From Motacilla alba alba (Eukaryota > Chordata > Aves > Passeriformes > Motacillidae), in NCBI RefSeq assembly GCF_015832195.1, contig NC_052020.1:186001-250000 (forward strand): a stretch of DNA of 64,000 nt. Direction: 5' to 3'. The stretch's first letter is position 1, and the number at the start of each line of letters is the position of its first letter. Both the position numbers and the translations under genes were made by a program. Positions 14,733 to 28,200 of the stretch are shown here, in pieces. Below the pieces are notes generated by a model. The model was not told the origin of the DNA, ran no database searches, and was given only the letters and a program-made list of their open reading frames with translations.

Positions 14733-17687
14733 GGTAACTTTTTATATCCACGTGGGCCTGAACCTGTACTCAGTAACAACAATTTTGCCATTGATTTCAG
14801 TGGGAACAGATTAGTAGCAGTAACTATTAGAGCAGATAAGTAGATTTGATGGTGTTATTAAACTAGGAGAAGTTCAATGAATGAAATATATTCCTGAAAT
14901 TTTCAAAAGATTAAGAAAATAGAAAGTAATATCTCATAATACCTATATTTTATTATGATTATATTTGTTATTATTTCATTATGCTAAGCAGAGCTAAAGG
15001 ACGAGCACTGAGTCCATTAGTGGTACTTTACCCTTAACCAGACTTTTTCAAAACAAATTGGAGAATAGGAATGTAATATATCCAAAGGAAAGCTCTTCTG
15101 TTGTAAGCAGAACATTTTCTTGTCCCAAACATTTTGTGGGCTTCCTCGTTGCAGCCATATCACTTAAACAGACTGTGGCTAATGTAAACTGAACTTATAC
15201 TAATTAGCTGTCTTAATTTAGCATTCAGCAAAGCATATTGGCGCAGAGAGCAATCGGCCTGTGCAATTCAATGCCCTCGGAGGTGCCCCCAGCACCCTGC
15301 CCGTAAAACTGAGAGCTGCTTTTCTTTTCCCCATAAGAGGTGTGCAATGAGCTCTGCGGGCTGGGATCCCAGGAGGGCAGCTCCAAGGCTCCCTTCAGCC
15401 TGTGGCAGGTCTCTTCCGCGGCCCTGCTCGGAGCCAGGGCGCTTTGGAGGAGCCGCGTGAGCCTCTCCTGTTTCTCTCCATCCACCAGCCCTGTGAATAT
15501 GGTCTGTTTCAGGCTCTGGCAGCCTGAAAAGGTATTTTATCTTCAGAAAACCTCGCTGGTTCAGTGAGGGGCCATTTCCTTTTATCAGAAGGGTCCTGAG
15601 GCACACAGAAAGGGCCCTTGAGGTGAGCTGCAGAATCCAGGGGCACCTGGAGCTCGGGACAGAGCCCACCCCAGGGATCAGCCCCCGTGCACAGCCTTAG
15701 GAAGAGCCATCAGGAAGCCCTGCATGAGGGGTGTGGGTAAAACCACACCTCAGGGCGTGTGAGTGGGAGAGCAGGAGCAGTCCCAGCTTTGAAGTCTCAT
15801 CCAGAAAGCAGGTTACCCAGGTTTGGGGCCCTCCTGTGCCTGAGGGGATCCAAACCCACTGCTCCCACCTCCTTTTGGAGCTCCTTAATCTCTGTGCTAT
15901 AGGCTGCTCCTGGGTGGCAGTCACCTCCACCCTTCCTGCTGAAGCTGTGCCCACACCAGGCCCTCCAGGAAGCACCCTGACCTTTCCCTTCTCCCAGACC
16001 TCCCAGAAGCTGTCCTGTGCTTCTGCTCCTTGTGGCAGGCTGACCATATCCCAGAGTCCTGGAGGAGGTGGCTGGAGCTGGCCTGACCAAGCAGGATGCC
16101 AGCCTGGCAGCTGGGCATGGACAGGTTGGAAAAAAAAAATTAATTACTGTCAGCACAGTAGTAAAACATCCTTCAAGCATCCCTTTTTGCAATGAAAAAG
16201 ATGTGAAACAGAGAACTTCTCCCCTTCCCAAGGTCTCAGAGGAATAAGCATTTATTTTCAAGCATCTATGCAAACAAAGCATTTTGACTTTTTGGCATGT
16301 TTTATCCACATAGAGATGTGGATTTGAGTACCTTGTTGTTCAAGTGGAACCCTACAATCTCAGGCTACTGATGCCAGTATGGGGAAGGAAATGCATCCAG
16401 GACTTAGCTCTGAGCACAGGGTTAATGTAGGTCTGAATACTGAATGCTTTGGATGGGGCACTGGGTGAGAACTTATGCCAGTAAAATTGGCTAAACCATG
16501 ACATTTAACTCATGGTGCAGCTGCTCTGGCAGACATCCTGCACCTATCAGGCTTTTCGTGTGAAGACCTAAGAGTGCTGCACAAACAGTAATTTGTTTGA
16601 AATTTCCTTTGGCCTGAGAAATTTCAAATTGCAGCTTTTTAAGAAATAAAAGCAATAAGGTCTATATTTCTCTAGCAAGTAGTTCAAATATATAACCTTA
16701 ATTGCACCATAGCAAGGTTCTATTTTTGTTCTTATTGAAAAGAAGTACAGAGTGAGGGAAGGAATTTTTTTTTCCGTGACACCCATCCTCCTAAAATCAG
16801 AAGTTAGCAGTTAATTGTGGAGCATTCTGTCTGATTTCTATTGGCAAGAGCCATGTATTTATTGTACAAGTTGCATCTAATTCACTAGTGGGCCTGTGAG
16901 GGTATCCAGCCTTTTCCCCAGGTGGGAGCAGAGAGTAACACAATAAATTGCTCATAAAAGGAGTTGTTGTTCCTCCTTGAGCTTTTCTTGCTGTTGCCTC
17001 TCTCAAATCCTGGAAACTCCTGTATAATCCTCAGGGATGTTTTGCATAGTCCTGCAAGCACAGCCCTTTTGCATGGCCAGAGCTCATCTGTGCATGGCAG
17101 GGATGCAAATGCTCAAAATGAGAGCGTGTTTTGATCATAACATCAAAGTGTGTCTGGGGTAGAGCCACTAAAGCAGCTGGCATGCAAAGCCTCTGTCACA
17201 AAGATCTCACCAATGGCCAAGCACTGATTCCCTGCCCCTGCTCAGGGAGGGGAGAGGCAGGGATTGATTTTACAGCAAGCTAGGGAGAGGAGGACTCTTC
17301 CTTTTAGTCCTTGGAGTTGAGTTTATTGATGGTCTCCAGTGTGAAAAAACTTCTTGACATTAATTGATAAAAATACATTTACCTAGACTACTGTGAAAAG
17401 CCAAGATAACTGGCGTGCACATCCACCTCTTTCCAACTCTGCTTTTCATGACTTACAAAATAGCACACCCCAAAAATACCAATGCAAGCTGTGTCAGGGG
17501 AGGGAGGGAGGGAGGCAGGAAGGAAGGAAGGAAGGAAGTGTCGGAAGGAAGGAAGTGTCGGAAGGAAGGAAGGAAGTGTCGGAAGGAAGGAAGTGTCGGA
17601 AGGAAGGAAGTGTCGGAAGGAAGGAAGGAAGTGTCGGAAGGAAGTGTCGGAAGGAAGTGTCGGAAGGAAGTGTCGGAAGGAAGTGTC

Positions 17688-17835
17688 GGAAGGAAGGAAG
17701 GAAGGAAGGAAGGAAGGAAGGAAGGAAGGAAGGAAGGAAGGAAGGAAGGAAGGAAGGAAGGAAGGAAGGAAGGAAGGAAGGAAGGAAGGAAGGAAGGAAG
17801 GAAGGAAGGAAGGAAGGAAGGAAGGAAGGAAGGAA
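17688..17835 (+). repeat. pure GGAA tract 1 (37 units)
   Basis: An uninterrupted run of 37 GGAA units, 148 bp. It is the first of four long pure tracts that punctuate the satellite at intervals of roughly 1027, 787 and 946 bp. It is followed by a block of GTGTC-broken units. Confidence 0.95.
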
Positions 17836-18714
17836 GTGTCGGAAGGAAGTGTCGGAAGGAAGTGTCGGAAGGAAGTGTCGGAAGGAAGGAAGTGTCGGAA
17901 GGAAGGAAGGAAGGAAGGAAGGAAGGAAGGAAGTGTCGGAAGGAAGGAAGTGTCGGAAGGAAGGAAGTGTCGGAAGGAAGTGTCGGAAGGAAGGAAGGAA
18001 GTGTCGGAAGGAAGGAAGGAAGTGTCGGAAGGAAGGAAGGAAGGAAGTGTCGGAAGGAAGGAAGGAAGTGTCGGAAGGAAGGAAGGAAGGAAGGAAGGAA
18101 GTGTCGGAAGGAAGGAAGTGTCGGAAGGAAGGAAGGAAGTGTCGGAAGGAAGGAAGGAAGGAAGTGTCGGAAGGAAGTGTCGGAAGGAAGGAAGGAAGGA
18201 AGGAAGTGTCGGAAGGAAGGAAGGAAGTGTCGGAAGGAAGGAAGTGTCGGAAGGAAGGAAGTGTCGGAAGGAAGTGTCGGAAGGAAGGAAGGAAGGAAGT
18301 GTCGGAAGGAAGGAAGGAAGGAAGGAAGTGTCGGAAGGAAGGAAGGAAGGAAGGAAGTGTCGGAAGGAAGGAAGGAAGTGTCGGAAGGAAGTGTCGGAAG
18401 GAAGTGTCGGAAGGAAGTGTCGGAAGGAAGTGTCGGAAGGAAGTGTCGGAAGGAAGGAAGGAAGTGTCGGAAGGAAGTGTCGGAAGGAAGTGTCGGAAGG
18501 AAGTGTCGGAAGGAAGGAAGGAAGTGTCGGAAGGAAGGAAGTGTCGGAAGGAAGGAAGGAAGGAAGTGTCGGAAGGAAGGAAGTGTCGGAAGGAAGGAAG
18601 TGTCGGAAGGAAGGAAGGAAGGAAGGAAGGAAGGAAGTGTCGGAAGGAAGGAAGGAAGTGTCGGAAGGAAGTGTCGGAAGGAAGTGTCGGAAGGAAGTGT
18701 CGGAAGGAAGTGTC

Positions 18715-18794
18715 GGAAGGAAGGAAGGAAGGAAGGAAGGAAGGAAGGAAGGAAGGAAGGAAGGAAGGAAGGAAGGAAGGAAGGAAGGAAGGAA
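18715..18794 (+). repeat. pure GGAA tract 2 (20 units)
   Basis: An uninterrupted run of 20 GGAA units, 80 bp. It is flanked on both sides by strings of GTGTC spaced by exactly two GGAA, the same flanking pattern as the other long tracts. This supports common descent of the tract and its surroundings by block duplication. Confidence 0.95.
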
Positions 18795-18947
18795 GTGTCG
18801 GAAGGAAGTGTCGGAAGGAAGTGTCGGAAGGAAGTGTCGGAAGGAAGTGTCAGAAGGAAGTGTCGGAAGGAAGGAAGGAAGTGTCGGAAGGAAGGAAGGA
18901 AGGAAGTGTCGGAAGGAAGGAAGTGTCGGAAGGAAGGAAGGAAGGAA

Positions 18948-19215
18948 GTGTCGGAAGGAAGGAAGTGTCGGAAGGAAGGAAGTGTCGGAAGGAAGGAAGT
19001 GTCGGAAGGAAGGAAGGAAGGAAGGAAGTGTCGGAAGGAAGTGTCGGAAGGAAGGAAGTGTCGGAAGGAAGGAAGTGTCGGAAGGAAGGAAGGAAGGAAG
19101 TGTCGGAAGGAAGTGTCGGAAGGAAGGAAGGAAGGAAGTGTCGGAAGGAAGGAAGGAAGTGTCGGAAGGAAGTGTCGGAAGGAAGTGTCGGAAGGAAGTG
19201 TCGGAAGGAAGTGTC
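18948..19215 (+). repeat. higher-order repeat copy A
   Basis: Read as GGAA counts between successive GTGTC pentamers, this segment is 3-3-3-6-2-3-3-5-2-5-4-2-2-2-2. The same 15-number string recurs exactly 855 bp downstream. Such a match is not expected from random slippage of a tetranucleotide, so the two segments are copies. Confidence 0.9.
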
Positions 19216-19501
19216 GGAAGGAAGGAAGGAAGGAAGGAAGGAAGTGTCGGAAGGAAGTGTCGGAAGGAAGTGTCGGAAGGAAGTGTCGGAAGGAAGTGTC
19301 GGAAGGAAGGAAGGAAGTGTCGGAAGGAAGGAAGTGTCGGAAGGAAGGAAGTGTCGGAAGGAAGGAAGGAAGGAAGTGTCGGAAGGAAGGAAGTGTCGGA
19401 AGGAAGGAAGGAAGGAAGTGTCGGAAGGAAGGAAGGAAGTGTCGGAAGGAAGGAAGGAAGGAAGGAAGGAAGGAAGTGTCGGAAGGAAGGAAGGAAGTGT
19501 C

Positions 19502-19657
19502 GGAAGGAAGGAAGGAAGGAAGGAAGGAAGGCAGGAAGGAAGGAAGGAAGGAAGGAAGGAAGGAAGGAAGGAAGGAAGGAAGGAAGGAAGGAAGGAAGGA
19601 AGGAAGGAAGGAAGGAAGGAAGGAAGGAAGGAAGGAAGGAAGGAAGGAAGGAAGGAA
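19502..19657 (+). repeat. pure GGAA tract 3 (39 units)
   Basis: 39 tetranucleotide units with one A-to-C change at 19532, which makes one unit GGCA. It separates higher-order copy A and its tail from copy B. Confidence 0.95.
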
Positions 19658-19802
19658 GTGTCGGAAGGAAGTGTCGGAAGGAAGTGTCGGAAGGAAGTGT
19701 CGGAAGGAAGGAAGGAAGTGTCGGAAGGAAGTGTCGGAAGGAAGTGTCGGAAGGAAGGAAGTGTCGGAAGGAAGGAAGGAAGGAAGTGTCGGAAGGAAGG
19801 AA

Positions 19803-20070
19803 GTGTCGGAAGGAAGGAAGTGTCGGAAGGAAGGAAGTGTCGGAAGGAAGGAAGTGTCGGAAGGAAGGAAGGAAGGAAGGAAGTGTCGGAAGGAAGTGTC
19901 GGAAGGAAGGAAGTGTCGGAAGGAAGGAAGTGTCGGAAGGAAGGAAGGAAGGAAGTGTCGGAAGGAAGTGTCGGAAGGAAGGAAGGAAGGAAGTGTCGGA
20001 AGGAAGGAAGGAAGTGTCGGAAGGAAGTGTCGGAAGGAAGTGTCGGAAGGAAGTGTCGGAAGGAAGTGTC
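19803..20070 (+). repeat. higher-order repeat copy B
   Basis: The GGAA-count string is the same as in copy A (18948-19215) over 15 consecutive spacings. Downstream of both copies a second shared string, 4-3-3-5-3-5-4, occurs at 19296-19443 and 20186-20333, with an offset of 890 bp. The difference in offset is explained by a few added units between the two strings. Confidence 0.9.
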
Positions 20071-20447
20071 GGAAGGAAGTGTCGGAAGGAAGGAAGGAAG
20101 TGTCGGAAGGAAGTGTCGGAAGGAAGTGTCGGAAGGAAGTGTCGGAAGGAAGTGTCGGAAGGAAGTGTCGGAAGGAAGGAAGGAAGTGTCGGAAGGAAGG
20201 AAGGAAGTGTCGGAAGGAAGGAAGTGTCGGAAGGAAGGAAGTGTCGGAAGGAAGGAAGGAAGGAAGTGTCGGAAGGAAGGAAGTGTCGGAAGGAAGGAAG
20301 GAAGGAAGTGTCGGAAGGAAGGAAGGAAGTGTCGGAAGGAAGGAAGGAAGGAAGGAAGGAAGTGTCGGAAGGAAGGAAGGAAGTGTCGGAAGGAAGTGTC
20401 GGAAGGAAGTGTCGGAAGGAAGGAAGGAAGTGTCGGAAGGAAGTGTC

Positions 20448-20587
20448 GGAAGGAAGGAAGGAAGGAAGGAAGGAAGGAAGGAAGGAAGGAAGGAAGGAAG
20501 GAAGGAAGGAAGGAAGGAAGGAAGGAAGGAAGGAAGGAAGGAAGGAAGGAAGGAAGGAAGGAAGGAAGGAAGGAAGGAAGGAAGGAA
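20448..20587 (+). repeat. pure GGAA tract 4 (35 units, terminal)
   Basis: A run of 35 uninterrupted GGAA units that ends the satellite and passes directly into unique sequence. Confidence 0.95.
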
Positions 20588-22620
20588 GGCACTACCAGAG
20601 TCCAGGATATATCTAGCTACTTTCATTTAAGCTACATAAATATTTAAGCTACTGTGCTGAAATCAAACCAAGTTAGAATTATGGATTGTTTTTATGGACC
20701 ATAAATTCCCTCTCAGATATATCCTCAAGATTGACTGGGAGTAGTGCCAGTGACAGCACTTTGCTGCTGAGTTCCTTTTTTTAGGTGAATCTTTGTGATT
20801 GGTTTAAGAGCTGCCAGCTTTGTATTATGTTATAGTTAGCAGCCATTGTTTATCCTGTGAAAGAAAGGGTCATAACTTTTTGGTGAAGGAGAGAGAAAAG
20901 AAAAGGAATTTTGGCTAAAACCATAAGCTGAATCATTAGAACATTCAATAATACTCCTAAGGCTTGCTTTTCCTAAGGTGCTGTATTTGAAAAATGCTCA
21001 TCAAGACATGTTATATCATCTTTGTAGTTTCCTGTGGTTTCTCTCTCAACCCTTGCAGGAATTAAGTCATGAGACTGAGCTGCAGAGACAGTGCTGCTCC
21101 AGGTCTGGAGCTCAATTAAGTGCCTGGTAAATTGCTCAGTTATGTGGTTCTGTTCCTGGTTTAACAGCAACAAAGTGGAGCTAAAAAGCATCTGAATGAA
21201 TAATTGACATGCTCCCATAAAGGTGGAATCTCCTAGGGGGACAGTCTCTATTCAGAAGAAGAAATATTGCTATGGCACTTGCACTGTGCTGTTCCAAGGC
21301 CTTGAATTCCTGAAGAAACCCAGTATTCTGGTGGAAGGATTTCCCCCTCCTACTGCTCACCTTCCCACAGGTTTCCTGCCTCTTTCTCCCTGCTCCCAGT
21401 CCCCCAAGGTCACTGGCACCCAGAGTCATGCTGAGGGAACTGGAGACCTGCAGCTGGGGAAGGCCTGGAAAAGCAGGGGCCAAAGGCAGAAAGGGAATAA
21501 ATGTGGGAGGGAGAGACCACGCAGAGGAATGCAACTGCGAGGAGAAGATGCAGCCATGTGAAGACAGCAGACGTTATCCCTACTGGCGGGCTGCTGGATG
21601 AACAGACTCCATTGCCCAGTGGAGATTATATCTTGTAGGAAACCACCACAGCTCCTAAGCCCGTGTCAAAGCTGCCCGCACCACAGCGGATGTTTTACAT
21701 GAAAGGTTAGTATGAGGGGTTTTGCCTAACAAGGGCCTTTGCCAAGATGCTGCAGCTCTTCATGCCTTGCCTTGGCTTCCCTGCAGAAAGGAGAGGAGGA
21801 GGAGGGCAGCTGTCAGTGTAACACACTCATGATGGAACAGTTGGCCTGCTGGCTGCTCCGTGCTGGGAAGGAGGAGGAAAACCTTGGGCACGCTGCTTTG
21901 GATGCTGGTTATAGCAGCTCGCTTTTGTCAGAAAGGCAGGACATTTCCAGGCACTGGAACAATTAGCTGATGAGATTCCTAATAAGGAAGGAGTCGTTCG
22001 GAACACATTAGAACTGCTGCTGCAAACCCTACTCCGTAATGCTCATTTCTTTCCTTGGATGCTGTCGTGCAGTTGCACAGGAAGAGAGCAGCAAGTGCCA
22101 CTGTACCTGTTGGCTACCCTTTGTTTGCTGCTGTGAAGCCCCATTTCTTCCCTTGTGGCTTTTCTTAGGGCAATGCATCTTCTGCAGGCTGCCCAGGCTT
22201 TCTGCACTCAGCCTCAGCTCTCCTCTCAGCCCAAGGGAATGAAGCACAGCCTGGATTTGGGCATGTTTGCAGTGCAGTTTCACCTGGAGTTAAGTGTTTG
22301 CTGTTTAGAAAGGCCAGGCTGGACACTCCCTGAATGTTTGTTTTCAGGCTATAAATGTTTCCTGCTCGTGCTGAAGATTGAGGATGTACGAGTTGTCAGT
22401 ATACATAAAATTGACTATTTTTTAATATATGAATTACTGGTGATATGGTCTTGCCTCTTTTAACTTGCTGACATAAACTTTTGGCAGTGGTTTTTCTTCT
22501 GTGACAATTTTTTCTGAGCTAAGAGGGATTTTTTTAATGTTTCTAGCAATCAGTTTTGGCTAGAAGTCCGCCCAGCAGTAATGACTAAGATTCTCCTCTT
22601 CCTTTTGTCAAATGGTAGAG

Positions 22621-22646
22621 AAAAAAGAAAAAAAAAAAAAAAAAAA
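22621..22646 (+). repeat. poly(A) run
   Basis: A 26-base A tract broken by one G. No retrocopy or target-site duplication is evident around it. Confidence 0.8.
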
Positions 22647-24100
22647 GGAGATTGATATCAATGCCTTACATCTGAGTGCAATTTCTCCCCTCTAACATTA
22701 TTTACCAGCATAAGATTAATGTCAAGGCTTACTATAAACATCTGTTTTCATGCAGTTTAACACCATAAGCATCTCAAAACTATCAATGTAGCACATCTTA
22801 GAGATCTCTGCGTGCATTTCTACTTCCAGATTTTGTGCAGTGTAGTAAAGTCAGGACAAAAATGATGACAAAGATTTAAGTGGCACACTACATAGCATGA
22901 TTCTACAAAGTCAGGTTGCTCTGGCAGTAATGTGTGGCTGTCGTGGGGATCCATTCCTGATCTCACTCCATCGAGGAGGATGGATCTTCCTACACCACAG
23001 AAGCAATTCTGTTATCAGCACCAGCACTGAGTGATGCTAATTGCAGCAGGTTAAAACCCAAGCAAGCCTGAATGCAAGATTGCAGAGCTGAGGTTTCTTC
23101 CTTGATCAAAGGCAGCGATAGGTTTCCAAAGCTGGGGAGCCAGCAGCTGAGGGCTCCTGTGCAGGGCTGCTGCCTCCAGCCACCTTTGGGGATGTCTCGT
23201 GTTCATCCTGATGGAGCATTAGAGATGTCCTTAGTTGGTCTTGGCAGCTCTCAACTTGGGTTTCATTCTGTGTAAGTAAATTGGATGCAGAAGCACTTCC
23301 TAGAAAGAGGCCAGGAGCTGTGACAGCTGCTGGGGTTTTTTCCCTCCTGCGAATTTCACATCAGCCAAGCATCAACTAGGTCAGGTATCTGGGTTTGTGG
23401 AAATTTAGGGTTTCACAATAAGTCTTTAAGATTGTCTTGCTCAATTACTCAGTGGAGCAGCTCAGATCTGACATGAGATGTGGAAGCTCAGCCAGGAGAA
23501 TGCTACAGTGTCATGAACGTGAGCCTTGAACAAACAGTTCAATAGGACAGTGCTGGGTTAATTCTCTTTCTACCCATGTATTACCATGACCTAGAAAAGC
23601 TGGGCCTCAGGAAAGAGCCCTTCTTTGACTGCAAGAAAGTCACCAGTTGTAACTCTGGGCAGGTTTCAGTGCATGAAATTGCAAAAGTTTTGTCCTGGTC
23701 TAAACCCATACACTTCCCTTCTTATTAGTTTACAGCTTTAAGTATCAAAGACATAACATTTGAATTCTGTAGCAGGGCTACAATTTTCAAGAAGAGTCCG
23801 AGTGATTTTTTGGCCCGTGTCCATGTGTGATTTTCAAAAGCAACAGCCTTTGGAGGGTCAGTTCTGACTGGAAGTCGCAGACACCTAAACCTGTGCCTCT
23901 TCTGCCAGCGGGACTCGGGCTCCCAAAGGCGAGGTGGCTGTCGGTGCCTTACCCACACCCTCTCTCCCCTCAGCAAATCCTGCAAAGGAAGCCCCTGCGG
24001 GCACGTTCTGGGGTGGAGGTGATGTTTGATGGAAGGCCAGGTCTGTCAGTCCTGCCAGGCTGGTTGGCTTGTGCTGATCCTGTTCCAGAAGCAGGGCCAA

Positions 24101-24174
24101 GCCGAGGCACGACGCCGCGAGTGACGATGTTTGCCGAGCGCCAACGGACGACGGCTGAACGCGCTCTCTCGGGG
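24101..24174. promoter_or_regulatory. compact CpG cluster
   Basis: About 14 CpG dinucleotides fall within about 75 bases, while the surrounding kilobases have very few. A weaker CpG scatter continues to about 24310. Such clusters in CpG-poor bird DNA usually mark an unmethylated regulatory element or a small promoter. I see no open frame, TATA box or splice pattern that names a gene. The regulatory role is inference from base composition only. Confidence 0.4.
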
Positions 24175-24639
24175 ACTATTCCTGGAAATGAGTCACTGCC
24201 TCAGAGTGGGGGGTACAGAGGATCATGCTGCTTGCTGAAAAGAAAATTGGGCACGGGTGTGCCCAAGTGACGAGTGAGCAGCGGACTCCTCGAACGGCAG
24301 CGGAGAGCATCTCGTTGCAGGCTTGTGTTTGTTTGTGGATACACCGTGCCCAAATGCCAACCAACGACACTCATCAGTGTCAGCAACGTGCTAAGGTTTG
24401 TACCTTGGGCTGGAATCTGGCCCTTGTTACACCCACTGAAACCTGCAGTGGGTTGTTCAGCTGCGTTTCATGCCGGTAGGGGTTTTTAAAAACATAAAAC
24501 AACTGCCCCCCAAAAAATCCCCCAGAAAAAAGATACTTTTGGCCAATGTTATTGTACTAAAAGCTCTTAGCATTTGAATGCTGACGGGAGCTGGATCTTT
24601 TAGCTTTTGCACTTGTACATGTTTAGGCTCGATTTCCCA

Positions 24640-25230
24640 GTGCACATAATAATAGATTATTTAATTAAGAGTCATTTAAACTGAAGACTGATTACACACT
24701 GCTTACAAACATTCCACTCTGAAATTAAGTTAATTTTGCTCCTTAGTAATTTGAATTTTTGCTTGTCCTTCATTGACATACTTTTTATCTACTGATGTCT
24801 AAATGATATTCATACTTTAATTATGACATCAGGAAGAAAAATCAAATTAACCTTAGTCATCCTGTGTTTACCTGAGCAGATTATGAACATGTGTTCTGAT
24901 TTTTGCAAATATTACACTGTTAAAAGAATTTGTTGAGAATTGAAGCCTCTTTCTGCAATTTGAAGTGCATGTTCCCGTGCACAGAAATTCTTTACTTCTA
25001 AAGAAATCTTTGACTACTTGTCAAATTTAAAGCAAAGGATAAAAAGAAGATATTCTTTTCATTTCATCTCATCTTATGATTGAGCATGATTTTTGTTCTT
25101 TTGCTTGATAATGGACTACGTCATGATTAATATGAATAGTTACATTAATGATCATGTTCTGTTAATCTAGATTCAGATGCAGTTCTTGTATCTGAGGCTA
25201 ATTGTTAATAAAGATTTTGCAAGGCTCTAA
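24640..25230. promoter_or_regulatory. AT-rich possible conserved non-coding block
   Basis: About 600 bases of AT-rich, repeat-free sequence contain many homeodomain-type cores (ttaatta, attaat, taattat), a cAMP-response-like tgacgta/tacgtca near 25119 and octamer-like stretches. This texture is typical of deeply conserved developmental enhancers around transcription-factor genes. I cannot test conservation from a single sequence, so this is a pointer and not a demonstrated element. Confidence 0.25.
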
Positions 25231-28200
25231 TCTGTTTTAGGCAGTGTCTCAAACTGCCGTAAGAGGAGACACAAAGCAGTAGGAAAAGGGCATATGCATG
25301 TCATGTGCTAAATATTCATAAAGCCATGTGAAATGTTGAAAGCAAGTTCCAATTGCACCATTTTCCCATGACTTCCATTATTTCTGCTTTTCCATCCAGT
25401 CAGGAACCGTTCAGGGCCTGCTGTTATTAATTCAATATCTAAATACTTCCAGGCTTAGACACCAGGTTTGGTACTTTCCATTCTTGTGTCTGATATTATT
25501 CTGATCATTTGCAATTTGAATGAAATGTAAATTTCTCAGGTTAATTACATACTTAGTCTCACAGCTACCTTCCCACGTACAAGCTTTTGATGAGGGACCA
25601 AACTTTTTGGATCTTGTGGAGCACTAATCACAGTGGGATTCTAGACAACAGAACCAGGCCTAATGTTCACTTGTACTCCATAATGGTTAGGGCTTTCATC
25701 TAGGCAGATCAAAAAATACATGATAAAATGTCTTTGGAGCTGTTCCTTTTGAGCCCTAATGAAAGATGCATTCTTACTCAGCAAAATCAAATATTTGTGT
25801 AATAAAGCCTTTTGTGGCAATACAGATCTCCATAGCATTTTCCTTCAGTGATCTAAAACACTCTGTTTATATGGATTTTTTGAAGTAAAGATGAAAACCT
25901 CAGGACTGAGCTCAGTTCAAAAAGCTCTACTGGCAATGGACTGCCTGAAGGAAATAATCTAAAGTGCCCTAGACCTCCTCACCTGAAATTGCCAGGTATG
26001 GCATATGGAAAAGGAGGATCTTTTCATGTTGACACGGTGTCCCAGGCAGACAGCAATGGCTGGAGAGCTCACCTGTGAGGAAGCCAGGCAGGTTTTGGAG
26101 CAGTACCTGCCCACCTGGTGAAGCACCTTTGTCAGAGCCGCTCTTCACAAAGTGTTTCACTTTTGTCAAATAGGAAAATTAAAATACAGCTAACAGTATT
26201 AGGGAAAAAACTTGTTGGAAAATTTTGCTTGTGGACAGATCTTTACAGTATGTGTGGTTTTCTTTACTGCTGCAAGAAATGCAGATGTCCAGGAAATGGA
26301 GAATGAAACCTGTTTATAGATACAGCAGTGATTTATGTCAGCATGTAAATGACTCAAAAATCTTCCAGAAATCATAAATTCTCAGGGTATAAAATGCTGG
26401 ACTTGAGACTATCAAGAAATGTGGCTGTGAAGTGCAGTAGTCTAGTGCAATGCTTTCCTTACACTCCTTGACCTCCTGTATTCTTCAAATGCTTGACTAA
26501 ATCTCCCCACCTTACAGGGGTACAGCTCCTGTGGCAGGCGGGTGGAGATAGATTTATGCCTCCTCCTCCTCCATTGCCTGTGCCACGCCACAGGCTGGAA
26601 GTGTGGGTCTAGCAGGGAGGAAAATGGACTGGGAACAGGGAGAATTGGCTTCTGTTCACACCTTTGATGCTAACCCTCTGCAGACACGAGTCAAGCCGCT
26701 GCAGCTCCTGTGCCATCATCCCAACTGGTGTCTGGCTTGTCTGCCCCAGCTGTGATCTCATCAGAGCAAGGCCTGCCTTGCCCTGTGTCTCCTGAAAATA
26801 CAGAGCATAATAAGTTTCTGCCTTGTGTGGTCCTATTGCTGTACCAATGCTAATTACAATATTAATTAGCTCTAGCTGAAAATGTACAAATCAGTGGGTT
26901 AGCTGAGCACATCTTCAGGGTTTCTAATTTGCCTCCTTTTACAAGCAGGCTCTGACATCCTGAGCAAGAGAGTGGAGCTTGTGCCCTTTTGCATAAGCTG
27001 GTTGTCTTACCCATCTTTGAACTAGGAAAACACCCATTCTTTCCATTCTTTAGTTTTATGAGTAAAAGAAATACCAGAATACTGGTGTGGCATCTTAGAT
27101 TGAACAGCTGTGGCTGAGCAGTTGTAAGCCTTGAGCTGAAAGCGTGTGGCAGAGGGCCTCTGAACAGGCAGCAGCTCTCTCCCTTGCTAATTGCAAAGAT
27201 GAAGCCCAGTTGCTGATGACTGGAGGAGAGAAAGGCTTGGAAGTTCTGTGGGGAAGGTATTGGAGGGAGGGGAAACGAAAGAGAAGTTAATACTGAAATA
27301 TACATTCTATAAAAGTAAACTGTTCCTTTAGGCATACTAAAGCTACAGGAGTTGCTAATTATGGAGGTGGTTATGAAGGTAAAATACAGCAAGGAGCGTA
27401 AATAGAGGCCAAATTAATATTGTCAAAAATGGTAATTGTGTTTGTTAACTAGATTAAGTGGTCTACACATGAATCACCCTGGTGACACATGATGAGAGAC
27501 TTTAAACAACTGAAATTTCAGTCTCACTCAGCTGGCTTGTGTTACACAAACTAGATTACAAAACATACTTGCAAACCATGTGCCATGGTTTCCAATCTGG
27601 CTTGTGTAAACTGGAGTAATAGGTCTGGATTTGCTTTTTCCTTGAGCTTGCCTATTAAGCTAAAATAGCCCATTTTCTTTGTGCCACAGTTTTTTGGCAA
27701 ATTATGTAGGGAAGCAGAGCAACACAACATCCCAGGTTATAAAAGCAGCAGCTCTAGGAAATGAGTGTATTGCAGAGAAACTGATGATATAAACTATGTA
27801 TCATCTAGGGAAACACTCATTCCTCCATATTTACCAAGTATAACTTGAAAGAAAAAAAAAAGAAGAGAATGACATCCTCAAATTCTCAGCCCACTTGTGT
27901 GTGGCAAAATCTGTAGCCCCTGGCCTTTACAGCTGGGTGAAGAGAACCTCAGGGGAAACACAGGAGTTTCACCGATGTCTCTTTGCCCCTGTTCACCTGG
28001 CGGCAGTGTTCATTATTTTGTTGATATGCAGTGCTGCTATGCTGTGAAGATGCTGTGGCTGGATCTCCTGTCCCTCCCAGCTGGATGGCGACAGTGGAGC
28101 AGCTCGATAACCACCAGGTGTGGTGGCTATGACAGGCTCTTTGCTGCTGTGTAGGAGCTCATTCCTGCTCCCTGCTGCTTTCTGATTGCCCAGGCTTCTT

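Larger units (their letters stand above)
1886..17490. other. long non-coding stretch, no gene seen
   Basis: No supported gene lies in this 15.6 kb. It is mostly AT-rich unique sequence with small simple repeats, listed separately. Many open frames of 60-200 codons occur, the longest 195 codons at 9771-10358. They overlap each other on both strands, lack family signatures and behave like chance frames in locally GC-richer DNA. Locally GC-richer patches lie near 8000-8250, 9800-10350 and 15250-16100. I cannot exclude non-coding RNA exons or distal exons of neighbouring genes. Confidence 0.55.
17496..20589 (+). repeat. GGAA satellite with GTGTC interruptions
   Basis: A 3.1 kb array of GGAA tetranucleotides (purine strand = plus) is broken by the pentamer GTGTC about 142 times by hand count. 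The smallest repeating unit is 13 bp (GTGTC plus two GGAA). The number of GGAA between pentamers is usually 2 to 9, never 1, and in four places rises to 20-39. Sequence purity is very high: inside the array I see only two substitutions, a G-to-A at 18852 and an A-to-C at 19532. The left edge grades into a G-rich purine run (17496-17520). The right edge stops abruptly at 20587-20589. Because GGAA, GTGTC and their complements contain no stop triplet in several frames, the array yields open frames over 1000 codons on both strands; none is a gene. High purity points to recent expansion, or to errors in assembly length. Confidence 0.97.
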